Shown here one piece after another: positions 25,601 through 35,629 of a stretch of DNA of 39,544 nt. Each line of letters begins with the position of its first letter. Position 1 is the first letter of the stretch. Made by a program: the position numbers and the translations under genes. The stretch is taken from NCBI GenBank assembly GCA_029261405.1, contig JAJDBK010000052.1:1-39544 (forward strand). Reading direction: 5' to 3'. The DNA comes from Nitrospinaceae bacterium. Its GTDB lineage: Bacteria > Nitrospinota_A > UBA7883 > JAJDBK01. The notes beneath the pieces were generated by a model that saw nothing but the letters and a program-made list of their open reading frames with translations, did not search any database and was not told the DNA's origin.

Positions 25601-26404
25601 ATGAGTGTAAAACGAAAAAAACTGGGACAGCACTTCCTGATCGACAATAGTGTGACCGACATGATCGTAAGGGAAGCGAAGCTTAAACCGGGTGACAAGG
25701 TGGTGGAGATAGGCCCCGGAAGGGGAATCCTGACAGGCGCGTTGCTAAACGCCGGAGTTCTTGTTTACGCCGTGGAAATCGACTGGGGCCTTTACGAAGG
25801 TCTACAGGAAGAGTATGGATCGAATGAAAATTTTTCTGTGGTGCGAGCCAATGCGTTAAAACACGATTTCGCCGAAGCTGGCGCCTCTTTTCATATCGTA
25901 TCGAACCTGCCCTACTCAGTATCCACACCGTTGGTGAAACGATTTATCGAAATGGGCGCTAACGTAAAGTCGATGACCCTGATGATGCAGGAGGAGGTGG
26001 GAAAAAGAATGACCGCTGACGCTGGCGATTCGAGCTACGGTTCCCTTTCGTTGTATGTCTCTTTTCATTGCGCCACGACTTACCTTTTCAAGGTTCCACC
26101 AACAGCGTTTCGACCCCCTCCCAAAGTCGATTCCGCCGTAATCAGGCTGGTTCCTCGCGAAAAACCTCCGGTTTCGGTGGGTGACGAAGATCGTTTTTTT
26201 GAATTCATCAGGAAAGCCTTTGCCCATCGCCGTAAAACCCTTTCAAATAATGTGAAAGATCTGTTCGGTGGACGTGAGTCTTTCTCCGAGGTGTGCGCCT
26301 CCGCCAACCTTGATCCGCGTTCAAGGCCGGAGCAGGCCACATTGGAAAGTTACGCCTCTCTTTTTGCACAAGTGGAAAATGAGAATGAAAATACTGATCG
26401 TTGA
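25601..26404 (+). CDS. rsmA: 16S rRNA dimethyltransferase RsmA (KsgA)
   Basis: The protein has 267 residues. It opens KRKKLGQHFLID, then EIGPGRGILTGALL (SAM loop), then SNLPYSVSTPL (the NLPY catalytic motif), and ends in a basic C-terminal domain with AFAHRRKTLSNN. It dimethylates the two adjacent adenines in the 3' loop of 16S rRNA. ATG 25601 is chosen because it gives the family N-terminus; a GTG at 25586 is in frame and overlaps the pdxA stop. The gene's last 26 nt overlap phoB. Confidence 0.95.
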   Translation: MSVKRKKLGQHFLIDNSVTDMIVREAKLKPGDKVVEIGPGRGILTGALLNAGVLVYAVEIDWGLYEGLQEEYGSNENFSVVRANALKHDFAEAGASFHIVSNLPYSVSTPLVKRFIEMGANVKSMTLMMQEEVGKRMTADAGDSSYGSLSLYVSFHCATTYLFKVPPTAFRPPPKVDSAVIRLVPREKPPVSVGDEDRFFEFIRKAFAHRRKTLSNNVKDLFGGRESFSEVCASANLDPRSRPEQATLESYASLFAQVENENENTDR

Positions 26405-27068
26405 AGACGAACCCGATATTCGGGAAATTCTTGAATACAACCTTACAAAGGAAGGTTATTCCGTGATTTCCACGGAGGACGGTGAGCGGGGATTCCACCT
26501 TGCCAAAAAAGAGCTACCTGACCTTATGCTTTTAGATCTTATGTTGCCCGGAATGGATGGTCTCGAATTGTGCAAAAAAATCAAAGGCGACCCTTCCACA
26601 AGCTGTATAGCCATCATAATGGTTACCGCCAAGGGGGAGGAGAGCGATATCGTGTTGGGCCTTGGACTCGGAGCCGATGATTACGTTACAAAGCCGTTCA
26701 GCCCTAAAGAACTGATTGGCAGAGTGAAAGCTGTCCTCAGAAGAGGCCCGGTGAAAAAAGAGGATGGAGCGGAATCAAGAATAGTTCATGGAGATCTGGT
26801 TATTGATCCTGTGCGGCACAAGGTGAGTGTCAAGGGAGATAATCTGATACTTACCGCCACGGAGTTTCGGCTACTGCTTCATCTGGCGTCGAATCCAGGC
26901 AGGGTATTTACGAGAAACCAGTTGCTTGGGGTCGGTGTCGGCGAAGATGTCGAGGTTATCGACAGGAACATCGACGTACATATACAGGCCATCAGGAAAA
27001 AGCTGGGTGAAAGTAAATCGGTAATCGAAACCGTTCGAGGAATCGGTTACAGATTCGCAGAGTTCTAA
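26379..27068 (+). CDS. phoB: PhoB-like phosphate-regulon response regulator
   Basis: The protein has 229 residues. The receiver domain has EDEPD (10-14), phospho-acceptor Asp53 in LLDLMLPGMDG, and KPF. The C-terminal winged-helix (OmpR/PhoB type) contains TATEFRLLLHLA, RVFTRNQLL and VIDRNIDVHIQAIRKKLG. It binds direct repeats upstream of phosphate genes when phosphorylated. The ATG at 26379 lies inside the rsmA end; a second ATG at 26385 (MKILIVEDE) is possible. phoR begins one base after its stop. Confidence 0.92.
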   Translation: MRMKILIVEDEPDIREILEYNLTKEGYSVISTEDGERGFHLAKKELPDLMLLDLMLPGMDGLELCKKIKGDPSTSCIAIIMVTAKGEESDIVLGLGLGADDYVTKPFSPKELIGRVKAVLRRGPVKKEDGAESRIVHGDLVIDPVRHKVSVKGDNLILTATEFRLLLHLASNPGRVFTRNQLLGVGVGEDVEVIDRNIDVHIQAIRKKLGESKSVIETVRGIGYRFAEF

Positions 27069-27069
27069 A

Positions 27070-28842
27070 GTGTTCTTGTCACGTTTCTTGTGGAAGATAT
27101 ACGCCGGTTATATGGTGGTGATTCTTCTCTCCTCCATACTGATGGGAGTTTTGATTACCGGGTGGATGGAAGAGGAATCTCTTACAGCTATACATAATGA
27201 GTTGGCTACACAAGCGATTACGGTAAGGGTTATCACCGAAGATTTACCCGGTTTGGTTGGCCGGGGATTACAGAAGCGTGTAAGGGAACTGGGAAACGCC
27301 ACCGGATCGCGTTTTACTTTGATAGATAGTAGTGGTGTCGTCATTGCCGATTCGCTGGAAAATCCGGCGTTTATGGATAACCACGGAACCCGCCCCGAAA
27401 TTCTTTCCGCTCTTTCACACGGCGTAGGTAGCTCAACCAGGTATAGCGAAACTCTTAAAACCAAAATGATGTATGTGGCGGTTCCTTATCTGCAAAACGA
27501 AGAGATTGCAGGTTATGTCAGGACCTCCATTTCACTTGGTAAAATCGACCGGAAGCTCGCACGGTTACAGAATATAGTCCTGTTTGGCACCGGCATAGCG
27601 GTGGTGGCGGCTCTTCTGGTCGGTTATCTTCTTGCGCTCAATTTCTCGCGTCCTATCGAGTCGATGACTAGGAGGGCGGAGTCGATGTCCCTCGGCAATT
27701 ATGACGAAAAACTGCCTGTAAAAAGAGAAGACGAGATCGGCCAACTGGCAAAGGCGCTTAACCGTATGGCCGATGGGTTGAGGGAGAGAATCGAGACCAT
27801 AAGCGATGAAAAAAAGAAACTACAGGCCATTCTTGCGGGTATGGTGGAGGGGGTTATCGCCGTAAGCGATGACGAAAGAATTGTCCATATAAACGGGGCC
27901 GCCTCAAAAATAGCGGGGATTCCGATCAGTGGGAGTATTGGTCGGCGTTTTTGGGAAGTTTCTGACCTTCAGGTTCTAAGTGAGGTGTTGGGGCAGACCT
28001 TGCGAAGAAGAACCGAAGTGGAGCGTAATGTAAAGGTGGTAGGCCGCGACGGAGACATGTATCTGAATGTTCATTCGGCGCCCATTATGTCATCGGAAAA
28101 CGAGCTTGCCGGGGCTGTAATGGTGTTGCACGATATTACGGAGCTAAACAACATGGAGCGAATCCGGCGCGATTTTGTTACCAATGTCTCCCACGAACTC
28201 AAAACCCCTGTCACCGCTATCCGCGCCATGATAGAAACTATTATCGACGATAAGGAGATGAGCCGGGAGGATGAGGCCCGTTTTCTGGAGAAGATAAAAA
28301 ACCAGTCGATTCGGTTATCGGCTCTGGTAGGTGATGTCCTGACTCTGGCAAGGATCGAATCAGATAAAGGAGAGATAGAGTCTACACGGCTAAACCTTCG
28401 GGATTTGGTGTTCAGTGTCGCAGAATCGTTCCAAAGCGATGGTGACGTCAACCGGGTGGCCCTGGAATCGGACATTAAAGAGGGCGATGTTCTAATGGCG
28501 GGGGATGAAGAGACGATTTCCCAAGCAGTCTCCAACCTTATCGATAACGCTTTAAAGTACACGCCCCATAGCGGGAAAGTGACCGTACGACTGCGCGCGG
28601 ATAAGGAAAACGCGGTTATAATGGTTGAAGATGATGGACCGGGTATTGAACCTGTTCACCAGCGGAGAATTTTTGAGAGATTTTACAGGATCGACAAACC
28701 ACGTTCAAGAGAGCTTGGAGGGACCGGCCTCGGTCTTTCCATAGTGAAACACGCGGCCATCACTCATGGGGGGACTGTGGAGGTGAAAAGCGAGATGGGG
28801 AGGGGAAGCGTTTTTACTATTACACTGCCTCTTTTAATGTAA
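27070..28842 (+). CDS. phoR: PhoR-like sensor histidine kinase
   Basis: The protein has 590 residues: TM1 about 10-30, an extracytoplasmic sensor of about 130 residues, TM2 about 168-190, HAMP about 190-243, PAS about 250-360, then HisKA with His375 in NVSHELKTP, and an ATPase domain with NLIDNALKYTP, DDGPGI and GGTGLGLSIVK. It phosphorylates PhoB. The periplasmic domain is larger than in E. coli PhoR, as in many deep-branching lineages. GTG start directly after the phoB stop. The pst genes follow 135 bp downstream. Confidence 0.92.
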   Translation: MFLSRFLWKIYAGYMVVILLSSILMGVLITGWMEEESLTAIHNELATQAITVRVITEDLPGLVGRGLQKRVRELGNATGSRFTLIDSSGVVIADSLENPAFMDNHGTRPEILSALSHGVGSSTRYSETLKTKMMYVAVPYLQNEEIAGYVRTSISLGKIDRKLARLQNIVLFGTGIAVVAALLVGYLLALNFSRPIESMTRRAESMSLGNYDEKLPVKREDEIGQLAKALNRMADGLRERIETISDEKKKLQAILAGMVEGVIAVSDDERIVHINGAASKIAGIPISGSIGRRFWEVSDLQVLSEVLGQTLRRRTEVERNVKVVGRDGDMYLNVHSAPIMSSENELAGAVMVLHDITELNNMERIRRDFVTNVSHELKTPVTAIRAMIETIIDDKEMSREDEARFLEKIKNQSIRLSALVGDVLTLARIESDKGEIESTRLNLRDLVFSVAESFQSDGDVNRVALESDIKEGDVLMAGDEETISQAVSNLIDNALKYTPHSGKVTVRLRADKENAVIMVEDDGPGIEPVHQRRIFERFYRIDKPRSRELGGTGLGLSIVKHAAITHGGTVEVKSEMGRGSVFTITLPLLM

Positions 28843-28893
28843 CTTATTGATTTTCACCAGGTATACGAATCCACACCCCAGTTTTTCCGGTTG

Positions 28894-28947
28894 TTAAGGA
28901 CCGTTTAATTTCTTCTTAATATTATCTTAATATTCAAATGGTAAAAT
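28894..28947 (+). promoter_or_regulatory. Pho-box-like direct repeats with -10 element upstream of pstS
   Basis: Four TTAAN units begin at 28894 (TTAAG), 28905, 28916 and 28927 (TTAAT each), exactly 11 bp apart. A TAAAAT -10 (28942-28947) follows the last unit by 10 bp. PhoB and PhoP sites in many bacteria are 11-bp-phased direct repeats that replace the -35. The unit sequence differs from the E. coli CTGTCAT type. Confidence 0.75.
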
Positions 28948-28977
28948 CTTCATCACTGTTTAACCTATATTAACCAA

Positions 28978-29979
28978 ATGATGGAACAACTGATGAAAAG
29001 CTATATCGGCTTGACTGTTTTAGCATTAATGATTCTTTTGACAGGCGTTTCCGGAGCGGAAGGGGATCGTAACCTTAAAGGGTCGGTCAGGATTGACGGC
29101 TCCTCCACCGTCTACCCGGTAACCGAGGCTGTGGCTGAGGAGTTTTTACACCTCTATCCGAGAGTGCGGGTTACTGTAGGCGTCTCCGGTACAGGTGGCG
29201 GATTCAAGAAGTTTCTCGCAGGAGAGACAATCATCAGTGATGCGTCACGCCCTATCAAAGGCAAGGAGCTTGCCAAGGCAAAGGAGACAGGGATAGAGTT
29301 CATTGAACTTCCGGTAGCATACGATGGTTTGTCTGTGGTGATAAATAAACAGAACGATTTTATCGATTACCTTACAGTCGAGGAGCTCAAAAAAATCTGG
29401 CAACCGGGGAGCGCCGTGAAGAAATGGAGTGACGTAAGACCCAACTGGCCAGACAAGCCTGTCGAGCTGTTCGGACCTGGAGCGGACTCTGGCACATTCG
29501 ATTATTTCACCGAGGCGATCAACGGCAAATCACAAGCTTCCAGACCCGATTTTACCGCCAGTGAGGATGACAACGTTCTGGTGCAGGGAGTTGCCGGTGA
29601 GAAATACGCCCTCGGTTATTTCGGATACGCCTACTACGCCGAGAATAAGGACAAATTGAAAATCGTTCCGATTGACGGTGGGAACGGCCCGGTGGCTCCA
29701 TCGCCTGAAACGATTAATAACGGCACATACTCTCCGCTCTCCCGCCCACTGTTTATTTACGTCGAACCAAAATCGCTGGACCGGGTAGAGGTAAGCAGGT
29801 TCGTCGATTTCTACATCGCAAACTGTGGCGCCCTGGCAAGCGAAGTCGGTTATGTTCCACTCTCCGACAATATCTACACCGTCCTTAAAGAGCGTGTAGA
29901 TAAACGGATCACAGGCTCTCTTTTTTCCGGCAAGAAGACCGCAGGTATGAAACTGGAAAGCATTCTGAATGCCAATTAG
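28978..29979 (+). CDS. pstS: Phosphate ABC transporter substrate-binding protein PstS
   Basis: The protein has 333 residues. A Sec signal peptide (hydrophobic about 9-23) precedes a phosphate-binding fold: RIDGSSTVYPVTEAVAEEF, SGTGGGFKKF, SDASRPI, PGADSGTFDYF. These Ser/Thr/Gly-rich loops bind phosphate in the periplasm. Two start choices exist: ATG 28978 (five residues longer) and ATG 28993 (MKSYIGLTV). Expression is probably PhoB-dependent through the element just upstream. The stop overlaps pstC by 11 nt. Confidence 0.93.
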   Translation: MMEQLMKSYIGLTVLALMILLTGVSGAEGDRNLKGSVRIDGSSTVYPVTEAVAEEFLHLYPRVRVTVGVSGTGGGFKKFLAGETIISDASRPIKGKELAKAKETGIEFIELPVAYDGLSVVINKQNDFIDYLTVEELKKIWQPGSAVKKWSDVRPNWPDKPVELFGPGADSGTFDYFTEAINGKSQASRPDFTASEDDNVLVQGVAGEKYALGYFGYAYYAENKDKLKIVPIDGGNGPVAPSPETINNGTYSPLSRPLFIYVEPKSLDRVEVSRFVDFYIANCGALASEVGYVPLSDNIYTVLKERVDKRITGSLFSGKKTAGMKLESILNAN

Positions 29980-30910
29980 CCTCTCCCCACAGGCTATGGT
30001 CAAGGCCCCATCTCTCCTTTACAAGAAGAGGTGGGGCCGTTGGCGGGAGAGTGTTATAAAGGGTTTGATGTTTCTTTGCGCCGGAATTTCCGTAATAACA
30101 ACGTTTCTTATCATTGCGATCCTGCTCAAGGAGTCGTTCGGTTTTTTCGCAGAGGTAAGTTTTAGCGAATTTCTTTTCGGTACGCAGTGGACTCCTCTTT
30201 TTGAACCACGATCCTTCGGTGTTCTACCTCTTGTAAACGGAACCATGCTTATTGTGGTCGGGTCGGCTCTGTTTGCTTTGCCGACCGGTCTGTTAAGCGC
30301 AATATATATCTCCGAATACGCATCTGGTCGAGTGCGTGGTATCGTCAAGCCGGTCCTCGAAATCCTGGCTGGAATTCCTACGGTAGTCTACGGTTATTTC
30401 GCCCTCACTTTTATAACACCTGTTATCAGGCAGGTTTATCCGGAGGCTAATGTTTTTAACGCCATGAGCGCGGGGCTGGTCGTCGGAATAATGATTCTGC
30501 CGATGGTGGTCTCTTTATCAGACAACGCGCTACGCTCCGTTCCGGCGGCTTTGCGTCATGGTGGGTACGCCCTCGGCGCAACACAGCTTGAGGTTACTAC
30601 CAGAATTGTAGTACCAGCCTCCCTCTCAGGTATTGTGGCCTCGTATATTCTTGCACTCTCCAGGGCCATAGGGGAGACAATGGCGGTCACGCTGGCCGCT
30701 GGCTCCACTCCGAGAATCACGCTTAACCCGATGGAGTCGATTCAGACGATGACGGCGTATGTTGTGCAAGTGAGCCTGGGGGATACTCCAGCGGGAACCA
30801 TTGAATATAAATCGATATTCGCAGTGGCTTTATTACTCTTTGTCATCACTCTGGTCATGAACATGATCGCCCACAAGGTATTGGAAAAATTCAGGGAGGT
30901 ATACGATTGA
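29969..30910 (+). CDS. pstC: Phosphate ABC transporter permease PstC
   Basis: The protein has 313 residues with about six transmembrane helices. The EAA-type loop reads [29 protein letters not shown], and [17 protein letters not shown] is typical of PstC. It forms the inner-membrane channel with PstA. The ATG start overlaps the pstS stop; GGAAAG is well spaced upstream. The stop overlaps the pstA start (TTGA). Confidence 0.93.
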   Translation: MPISLSPQAMVKAPSLLYKKRWGRWRESVIKGLMFLCAGISVITTFLIIAILLKESFGFFAEVSFSEFLFGTQWTPLFEPRSFGVLPLVNGTMLIVVGSALFALPTGLLSAIYISEYASGRVRGIVKPVLEILAGIPTVVYGYFALTFITPVIRQVYPEANVFNAMSAGLVVGIMILPMVVSLSDNALRSVPAALRHGGYALGATQLEVTTRIVVPASLSGIVASYILALSRAIGETMAVTLAAGSTPRITLNPMESIQTMTAYVVQVSLGDTPAGTIEYKSIFAVALLLFVITLVMNMIAHKVLEKFREVYD

Positions 30911-31761
30911 GCCGCCCCACCCTTTCTAAACGCCATTTTAAATCGCGTCTGTTCGCTCTCTCCTGCGCCGCTTTCACCTGGATGGGGGCGTTGATTCTGG
31001 CGCTTTTGCTTTACCACATTGTCGCGCAGGGCGTTAAATGGGTTGACTGGCAGTTCATAACCAGCTTTCCTTCCCGATTTCCGGCTAAGGCGGGGATAAA
31101 ATCGGCCCTCTACGGTACTCTCTGGCTGATCGGTTTCATAGCGCTGTTTTCGATCCCAATAGGGGTCGGGGCGGCGATATACCTTGAGGAGTACGCCAAA
31201 AAAGGGCCGCTTGGCAGGTTTATCGAGATTAATATCGCCAACCTCGCGGGTGTGCCTTCCATCGTATACGGAATTCTTGGTCTGGCGGTTTTTGTCCGGT
31301 TCATGGAACTGGGCCGGTCGGTTCTGGCGGGAAGTCTCACCATGAGCCTGCTTATACTGCCTGTAATCATCATCGCGTCGAGGGAGGCCATCAGGGCTGT
31401 GCCCGACTCCACAAGGCAGGCCGCCTTCGCCCTGGGCGCCACCCGTTGGCAGACGATTAAATCCCACACTCTACCAGCGGCGTTTCCAGGAATATTAACG
31501 GGGATCATTCTTGCCATCTCCCGCGCCATAGGTGAGACTGCGCCCCTTGTCATGATAGGAGCGCTTACGTTTGTGGCGTTCACACCTGAAGGCCCTCTCG
31601 ATGACTTTACGGCCTTGCCGATACAGATCTTCAACTGGGCCTCACGACCGCAGGAGGAGTTTCATCAACTGGCGGCCGGAGCAATCATTGTTCTACTGGT
31701 GGTTCTCCTCACCATGAACGCCACAGCAGTAATAATCAGACAGTTAGCGGAAAGAAAATAG
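30907..31761 (+). CDS. pstA: Phosphate ABC transporter permease PstA
   Basis: The protein has 284 residues with six transmembrane helices. The loop [29 protein letters not shown] and [18 protein letters not shown] identify PstA. TTG start with AGGGAGG seven bases upstream, overlapping pstC by 4 nt. It pairs with PstC. Confidence 0.93.
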   Translation: MSRPTLSKRHFKSRLFALSCAAFTWMGALILALLLYHIVAQGVKWVDWQFITSFPSRFPAKAGIKSALYGTLWLIGFIALFSIPIGVGAAIYLEEYAKKGPLGRFIEINIANLAGVPSIVYGILGLAVFVRFMELGRSVLAGSLTMSLLILPVIIIASREAIRAVPDSTRQAAFALGATRWQTIKSHTLPAAFPGILTGIILAISRAIGETAPLVMIGALTFVAFTPEGPLDDFTALPIQIFNWASRPQEEFHQLAAGAIIVLLVVLLTMNATAVIIRQLAERK

Positions 31762-31762
31762 G

Positions 31763-32599
31763 ATGGAGTTAGTGATAATGGAAGGAGCTTCTTCGAATGT
31801 GGATTCCAAGAAAAAAGAATTAACGGACCGAACGATTCCAGAGGTCGATTCGATCGCGCTTGAAGCTCGTAACGTAACCATCCGCTACGGCGACAATCCG
31901 GCCGTGAGAAACGTATCAATTCCTTTCCATCGTAACAGGATAACGGCCATTATCGGACCTTCAGGATGCGGCAAAAGCACTCTGCTCCGTTCGTTCAACA
32001 GAATGAACGATTTCGTGCCAGAGGCTACCATCGAAGGGGAGATACTCTACATGGGAGAGAATCTCTACGGAGAATTGATTGACCCGGTAGAGGTTCGGCG
32101 AACTATCGGCATGGTATTCCAGAAACCGAACCCCTTTCCGAAATCTATCTACGACAATGTCGCATGGGGGCCGTCGATCCATGGTCGAGTAGAGAACCTG
32201 CAGAAGAGAGTTGAAGATTCGCTTAAAAAAGCGGCGTTGTGGGACGAGATCAGGGAAGAGAGGTTACACGACTCGGCGTTAAACCTTTCAGGTGGACAAC
32301 AGCAAAGGTTGTGCATTGCAAGGACGCTTGCCATGGAGCCGCAGATTATCCTGATGGACGAGCCGTGTTCCGCCCTTGATCCGGTATCGACGGCGAAGAT
32401 CGAAGATCTGATGTTCGAGTTGAAAAAGAGATACACCATCGTAATCGTGACCCACAATATGCAACAGGCGGCGCGGGTCTCCGATTATACGGCGTTTATG
32501 GAGTATGGAAATCTTGTGGAACTGGGCGAAACAAACCAGATATTTACACGACCAAAAAATAAACGAACCGAAGAGTATGTAACAGGCAGGTTCGGATAA
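31763..32599 (+). CDS. pstB: Phosphate ABC transporter ATPase PstB
   Basis: The protein has 278 residues. Walker [10 protein letters not shown], signature LSGGQQQRL and Walker [13 protein letters not shown] are intact, and [18 protein letters not shown] is the PstB-type H-loop region. About 30 polar residues precede the usual start; internal starts at 31772 and 31778 are alternatives. It powers phosphate uptake by PstCA. It begins one base after pstA. Confidence 0.95.
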   Translation: MELVIMEGASSNVDSKKKELTDRTIPEVDSIALEARNVTIRYGDNPAVRNVSIPFHRNRITAIIGPSGCGKSTLLRSFNRMNDFVPEATIEGEILYMGENLYGELIDPVEVRRTIGMVFQKPNPFPKSIYDNVAWGPSIHGRVENLQKRVEDSLKKAALWDEIREERLHDSALNLSGGQQQRLCIARTLAMEPQIILMDEPCSALDPVSTAKIEDLMFELKKRYTIVIVTHNMQQAARVSDYTAFMEYGNLVELGETNQIFTRPKNKRTEEYVTGRFG

Positions 32600-32609
32600 G
32601 GGAGCTTTT

Positions 32610-33317
32610 ATGTCAAAACATCTGCAAAGGGATATTGAGATCCTGAAAAAAGAGACGCTCATGCTCGGAGCGATGGTAGGAGACGCGATAAAAAAGGCGG
32701 TTTACGCCCTTGTGGACAGACGATCCGAACTGATCGACGAGATTATTGAAAACGATGACATAATCGATGAGAAAGAAGTGTCCATTGAGGAGGAGTGCCT
32801 CAAGGCGTTGGCGTTGCATCAACCTGTGGCGGGCGATCTGAGGTTTATCATAGTCATCCTCAAGGTTAATAACGATCTGGAGCGGATGGCCGATCTGGCG
32901 GTCAATATAGCGGAGAGAGCGCAATACCTGTCGCGTAAAGAGAAACTGGATGTTTCGCTCGATTTCGATCTGATGACACAAAAGGTAGAGACCATGGTTC
33001 AGGAGAGTATTACGGCCCTCATTGAGAGGGATACCACTCTTGCCAGAAAAGTTCTCAAGATGGATGACGATGTGGACACACTGAACAAAGAGATGTATGA
33101 AGTTCTTCAAAAGCTGATGATAAAAGACCCTTCCACTGTAAAGAGGGCTGTTCACATGCTCTCAAGCTCCCGGCATCTGGAGAGGATCGCCGATCTGGCT
33201 ACGAACATAGCTGAGGATGTGGTTTTTATGGTGGACGGAGAATTGATAAGGCACCGGACGGAAGACTACCTCGAATCGATAGCCGATAGAGGCATAAAAC
33301 GCACAACAGGACAATAA
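32610..33317 (+). CDS. phoU: Phosphate signalling protein PhoU
   Basis: The protein has 235 residues, all helical, in two three-helix repeats. The paired metal-binding motifs E-x3-D-x2-V-N are visible in NNDLERMADLAVNIAE and SSRHLERIADLATNIAED. PhoU links PstB to PhoR and silences the regulon when phosphate is plentiful. ATG with AAGGGAG upstream. It ends the pst operon; I see no strong hairpin after it, only a short palindrome GAACATGTTC. Confidence 0.93.
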   Translation: MSKHLQRDIEILKKETLMLGAMVGDAIKKAVYALVDRRSELIDEIIENDDIIDEKEVSIEEECLKALALHQPVAGDLRFIIVILKVNNDLERMADLAVNIAERAQYLSRKEKLDVSLDFDLMTQKVETMVQESITALIERDTTLARKVLKMDDDVDTLNKEMYEVLQKLMIKDPSTVKRAVHMLSSSRHLERIADLATNIAEDVVFMVDGELIRHRTEDYLESIADRGIKRTTGQ

Positions 33318-33425
33318 TGTCCGAACATGTTCAGGGAGCTAATATAAGCGGTTAATAATCAATAGGGTAATATTGGCTCAATCCTTGCAACTTAATCCGT
33401 AAATAGATTAAAGCGGTATAGGAAA

Positions 33426-34154
33426 ATGGACCAGAGCAAATATTCGAACAAATTTATCGAAGCCGGACAGAACCTGAAACACCGGGGCATGTTTACTCAG
33501 GAAGATACACTCAAAAAAGGCTTCGCCCATCTCGAATCGAAACAGGCCGATATAAAACTCTACTGGCAGATCGACCCCGATTTAAAGACAGTTTCGGCCA
33601 CACGATTCTTCTCTTACGGAGGCCACACCTCCCAGGCCGTTTCTGAAACCTTATGCCTGATCGCGGAAAATATGAGAGTCGAGGAGGCGTTCAGCCTGAC
33701 AGGTTCTGATATCGAATCGGCGTTAAGAAACGACCCGGACCTTCTCTCGGCCCCTGCGGAAGTCTTTGAAGTTGTGGACCTATTGGTAACTGATCTGAAA
33801 GGGCAATATAGGTCGGCTCTTGCCTTGACGGAAGCTGTTCTCGTCGCAAAGCCTGTTTCATCCGGTTCCACAGGCGCGGATGTCTGGAAGGACCTTCCGA
33901 GCGCGGAGAAATTTACAAGAATAGAGGCGGTACTCGAAGGTCCGATCCGTGATTTTCTGAGAATGGATGGTGGTGATATCGAGATAGTCGATATCGTTAA
34001 CGATTTTGAAATCCAGGCGCAGTTTCATGGAGCGTGCGGGTCGTGCTCATCTTCGAGCGGGTCCACACTCTACAACATCGAACACGCGCTCAGGCAGGAA
34101 CTGGATGAACGGATTACACTTGTCTCCCGGGACACCATGTCCAACTGGGTATGA
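33426..34154 (+). CDS. NifU-like protein: degenerate IscU-type N-domain plus Nfu C-domain
   Basis: The protein has 242 residues. The N-terminal part (about 1-145) resembles an IscU scaffold (YSNKFIEAGQNLKHRG ... GGHTSQAVSETLCLIAENMRVEEA), but the usual cluster Cys in 'GCGSAIASS' is replaced by GGHTSQAVS, and the other ligands are also missing. The C-terminal part (about 160-242) is an Nfu domain with FLRMDGGDIEIVD and HGACGSCSSSSGSTLYNIE, keeping the CxxC (Cys204, Cys207) that holds a transient 4Fe-4S cluster. It therefore looks like a carrier with a non-ligating scaffold-like front half. It opens the suf operon, ending 3 bp before sufB. Upstream there is only a weak promoter. Confidence 0.8.
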   Translation: MDQSKYSNKFIEAGQNLKHRGMFTQEDTLKKGFAHLESKQADIKLYWQIDPDLKTVSATRFFSYGGHTSQAVSETLCLIAENMRVEEAFSLTGSDIESALRNDPDLLSAPAEVFEVVDLLVTDLKGQYRSALALTEAVLVAKPVSSGSTGADVWKDLPSAEKFTRIEAVLEGPIRDFLRMDGGDIEIVDIVNDFEIQAQFHGACGSCSSSSGSTLYNIEHALRQELDERITLVSRDTMSNWV

Positions 34155-34157
34155 GTC

Positions 34158-35618
34158 ATGACAAGCGAGCAGGATAGCATGACCGATCTCGACCAGGTTG
34201 TAGCCCGTAAGGAATACAAACACGGTTTTACCACCGACATTGATACTGAAACTCTCGAAAAGGGATTAAGCGAAGATACAGTCCGAAAAATCTCAGCCAT
34301 CAAGAATGAGCCGGAATGGTTGCTAAAATTTCGGCTGAAGGCGTTTCGGATGTGGAAAAAAATGAGTCCCCCCGTCTGGGCCAACGTAAAATTTCCGCCG
34401 GTCGATTTTCAGGATATGTCTTACTATTCCGCCCCCAGAAAAAAACCGACGCGCAAAAGCCTCGACGAGGTGGATCCGGAGATACTGGAGACTTTTGAAC
34501 GTCTCGGAATCCCCATCGAGGAGCAGAAGCGGTTATCGAATGTTGCGGTGGACGCTGTTTTCGACTCAGTGTCGGTGGCTACGACCCACAAGAAAAAGCT
34601 GATGGAGGCGGGAGTAATTTTTCTCTCCTTTTCAGAAGCGGTAAAGGAGTTCCCGGAGCTGATCGAAAAATACCTTGGTACTGTCGTTCCGCCCGGAGAC
34701 AATTTCTATGCGGCGCTCAACAGCGCAGTCTTTTCTGACGGATCGTTTGTGTATATACCCCCCGACACGGTAAGCCCGATGGAGCTATCGACCTATTTTC
34801 GGATCAACACCGAGGAATCGGGCCAGTTCGAGCGGACTTTAATCGTGGCGGCTGAACGTAGTTACGTCTCATACATCGAAGGATGCACGGCTCCGCAGTT
34901 CGACTCGAACCAGCTCCACGCCGCCATAGTAGAACTGGTGGCGCTCGATGACGCTGAGATAAAATACAGCACGGTACAAAACTGGTATCCCGGCGATCCT
35001 GAAACCGGGAAGGGGGGCATCTTCAATTTTGTGGTCAAACGTGGGAAATGCCAAGGCAAAAACTCAAAAATATCTTGGACTCAGGTTGAGACCGGATCGG
35101 CAATAACCTGGAAATATCCGGGTTGTATCCTAAAAGGCGATAACTCCTCCGGCGAGTTTTATTCCGTAGCCCTGACCACAGGACACCAACAGGCCGATAC
35201 CGGCACAAAAATGATCCATATCGGAAAGAACACAAAATCTGTAATTATCACCAAAGGGATTTCGGCTGACTCGGCGTCGAACACATACCGGGGCAGGGTC
35301 TTCATATCACCTTCGGCTACCGGCGCCCGCAACTACACCCAGTGCGACAGTATGCTTGTGGGCGACAGTTGTAGCGCCCATACCTTCCCTTACATCGAAG
35401 GGGCCACTGAGTTCGCCCAGTTGGAGCATGAGGCTTCGACCTCGAAAATAAGTGATGATCAGCTCTTCTATTTCAGGCAGAGAGGTATCGACGCGGAGGA
35501 GGCTGTCTCCGCCATAGTCAGCGGTTTTTGCAAGGATGTATTCGTTCAACTGCCGATGGAGTTTTCAGTGGAAGCGCAAAAATTACTCGCCATGAAACTG
35601 GAAGATTCCGTCGGATAA
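34158..35618 (+). CDS. sufB: Fe-S assembly scaffold SufB
   Basis: The protein has 486 residues, normal for SufB. Diagnostic segments: [46 protein letters not shown], and [20 protein letters not shown] followed by [23 protein letters not shown]. It forms SufBC2D and builds the cluster. The start ATG 34158 has a weak ribosome binding site; ATG 34179 is an alternative. It follows the NifU-like gene by 3 bp and precedes sufC by 11 bp. Confidence 0.95.
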   Translation: MTSEQDSMTDLDQVVARKEYKHGFTTDIDTETLEKGLSEDTVRKISAIKNEPEWLLKFRLKAFRMWKKMSPPVWANVKFPPVDFQDMSYYSAPRKKPTRKSLDEVDPEILETFERLGIPIEEQKRLSNVAVDAVFDSVSVATTHKKKLMEAGVIFLSFSEAVKEFPELIEKYLGTVVPPGDNFYAALNSAVFSDGSFVYIPPDTVSPMELSTYFRINTEESGQFERTLIVAAERSYVSYIEGCTAPQFDSNQLHAAIVELVALDDAEIKYSTVQNWYPGDPETGKGGIFNFVVKRGKCQGKNSKISWTQVETGSAITWKYPGCILKGDNSSGEFYSVALTTGHQQADTGTKMIHIGKNTKSVIITKGISADSASNTYRGRVFISPSATGARNYTQCDSMLVGDSCSAHTFPYIEGATEFAQLEHEASTSKISDDQLFYFRQRGIDAEEAVSAIVSGFCKDVFVQLPMEFSVEAQKLLAMKLEDSVG

Positions 35619-35629
35619 AAGGCAATAAA

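Noticed and set aside
33318-33345. Palindrome GAACATGTTC after phoU as a LexA box
   Set aside because: A LexA box of the Gram-positive type needs GAAC-N4-GTTC; here the spacer is two bases, and no SOS gene follows.
33385-33411. Promoter TTGCAA/GATTAA before the NifU-like gene
   Set aside because: The spacing (15 bp) and the -10 match (about 3 of 6) are too poor to list as a feature.
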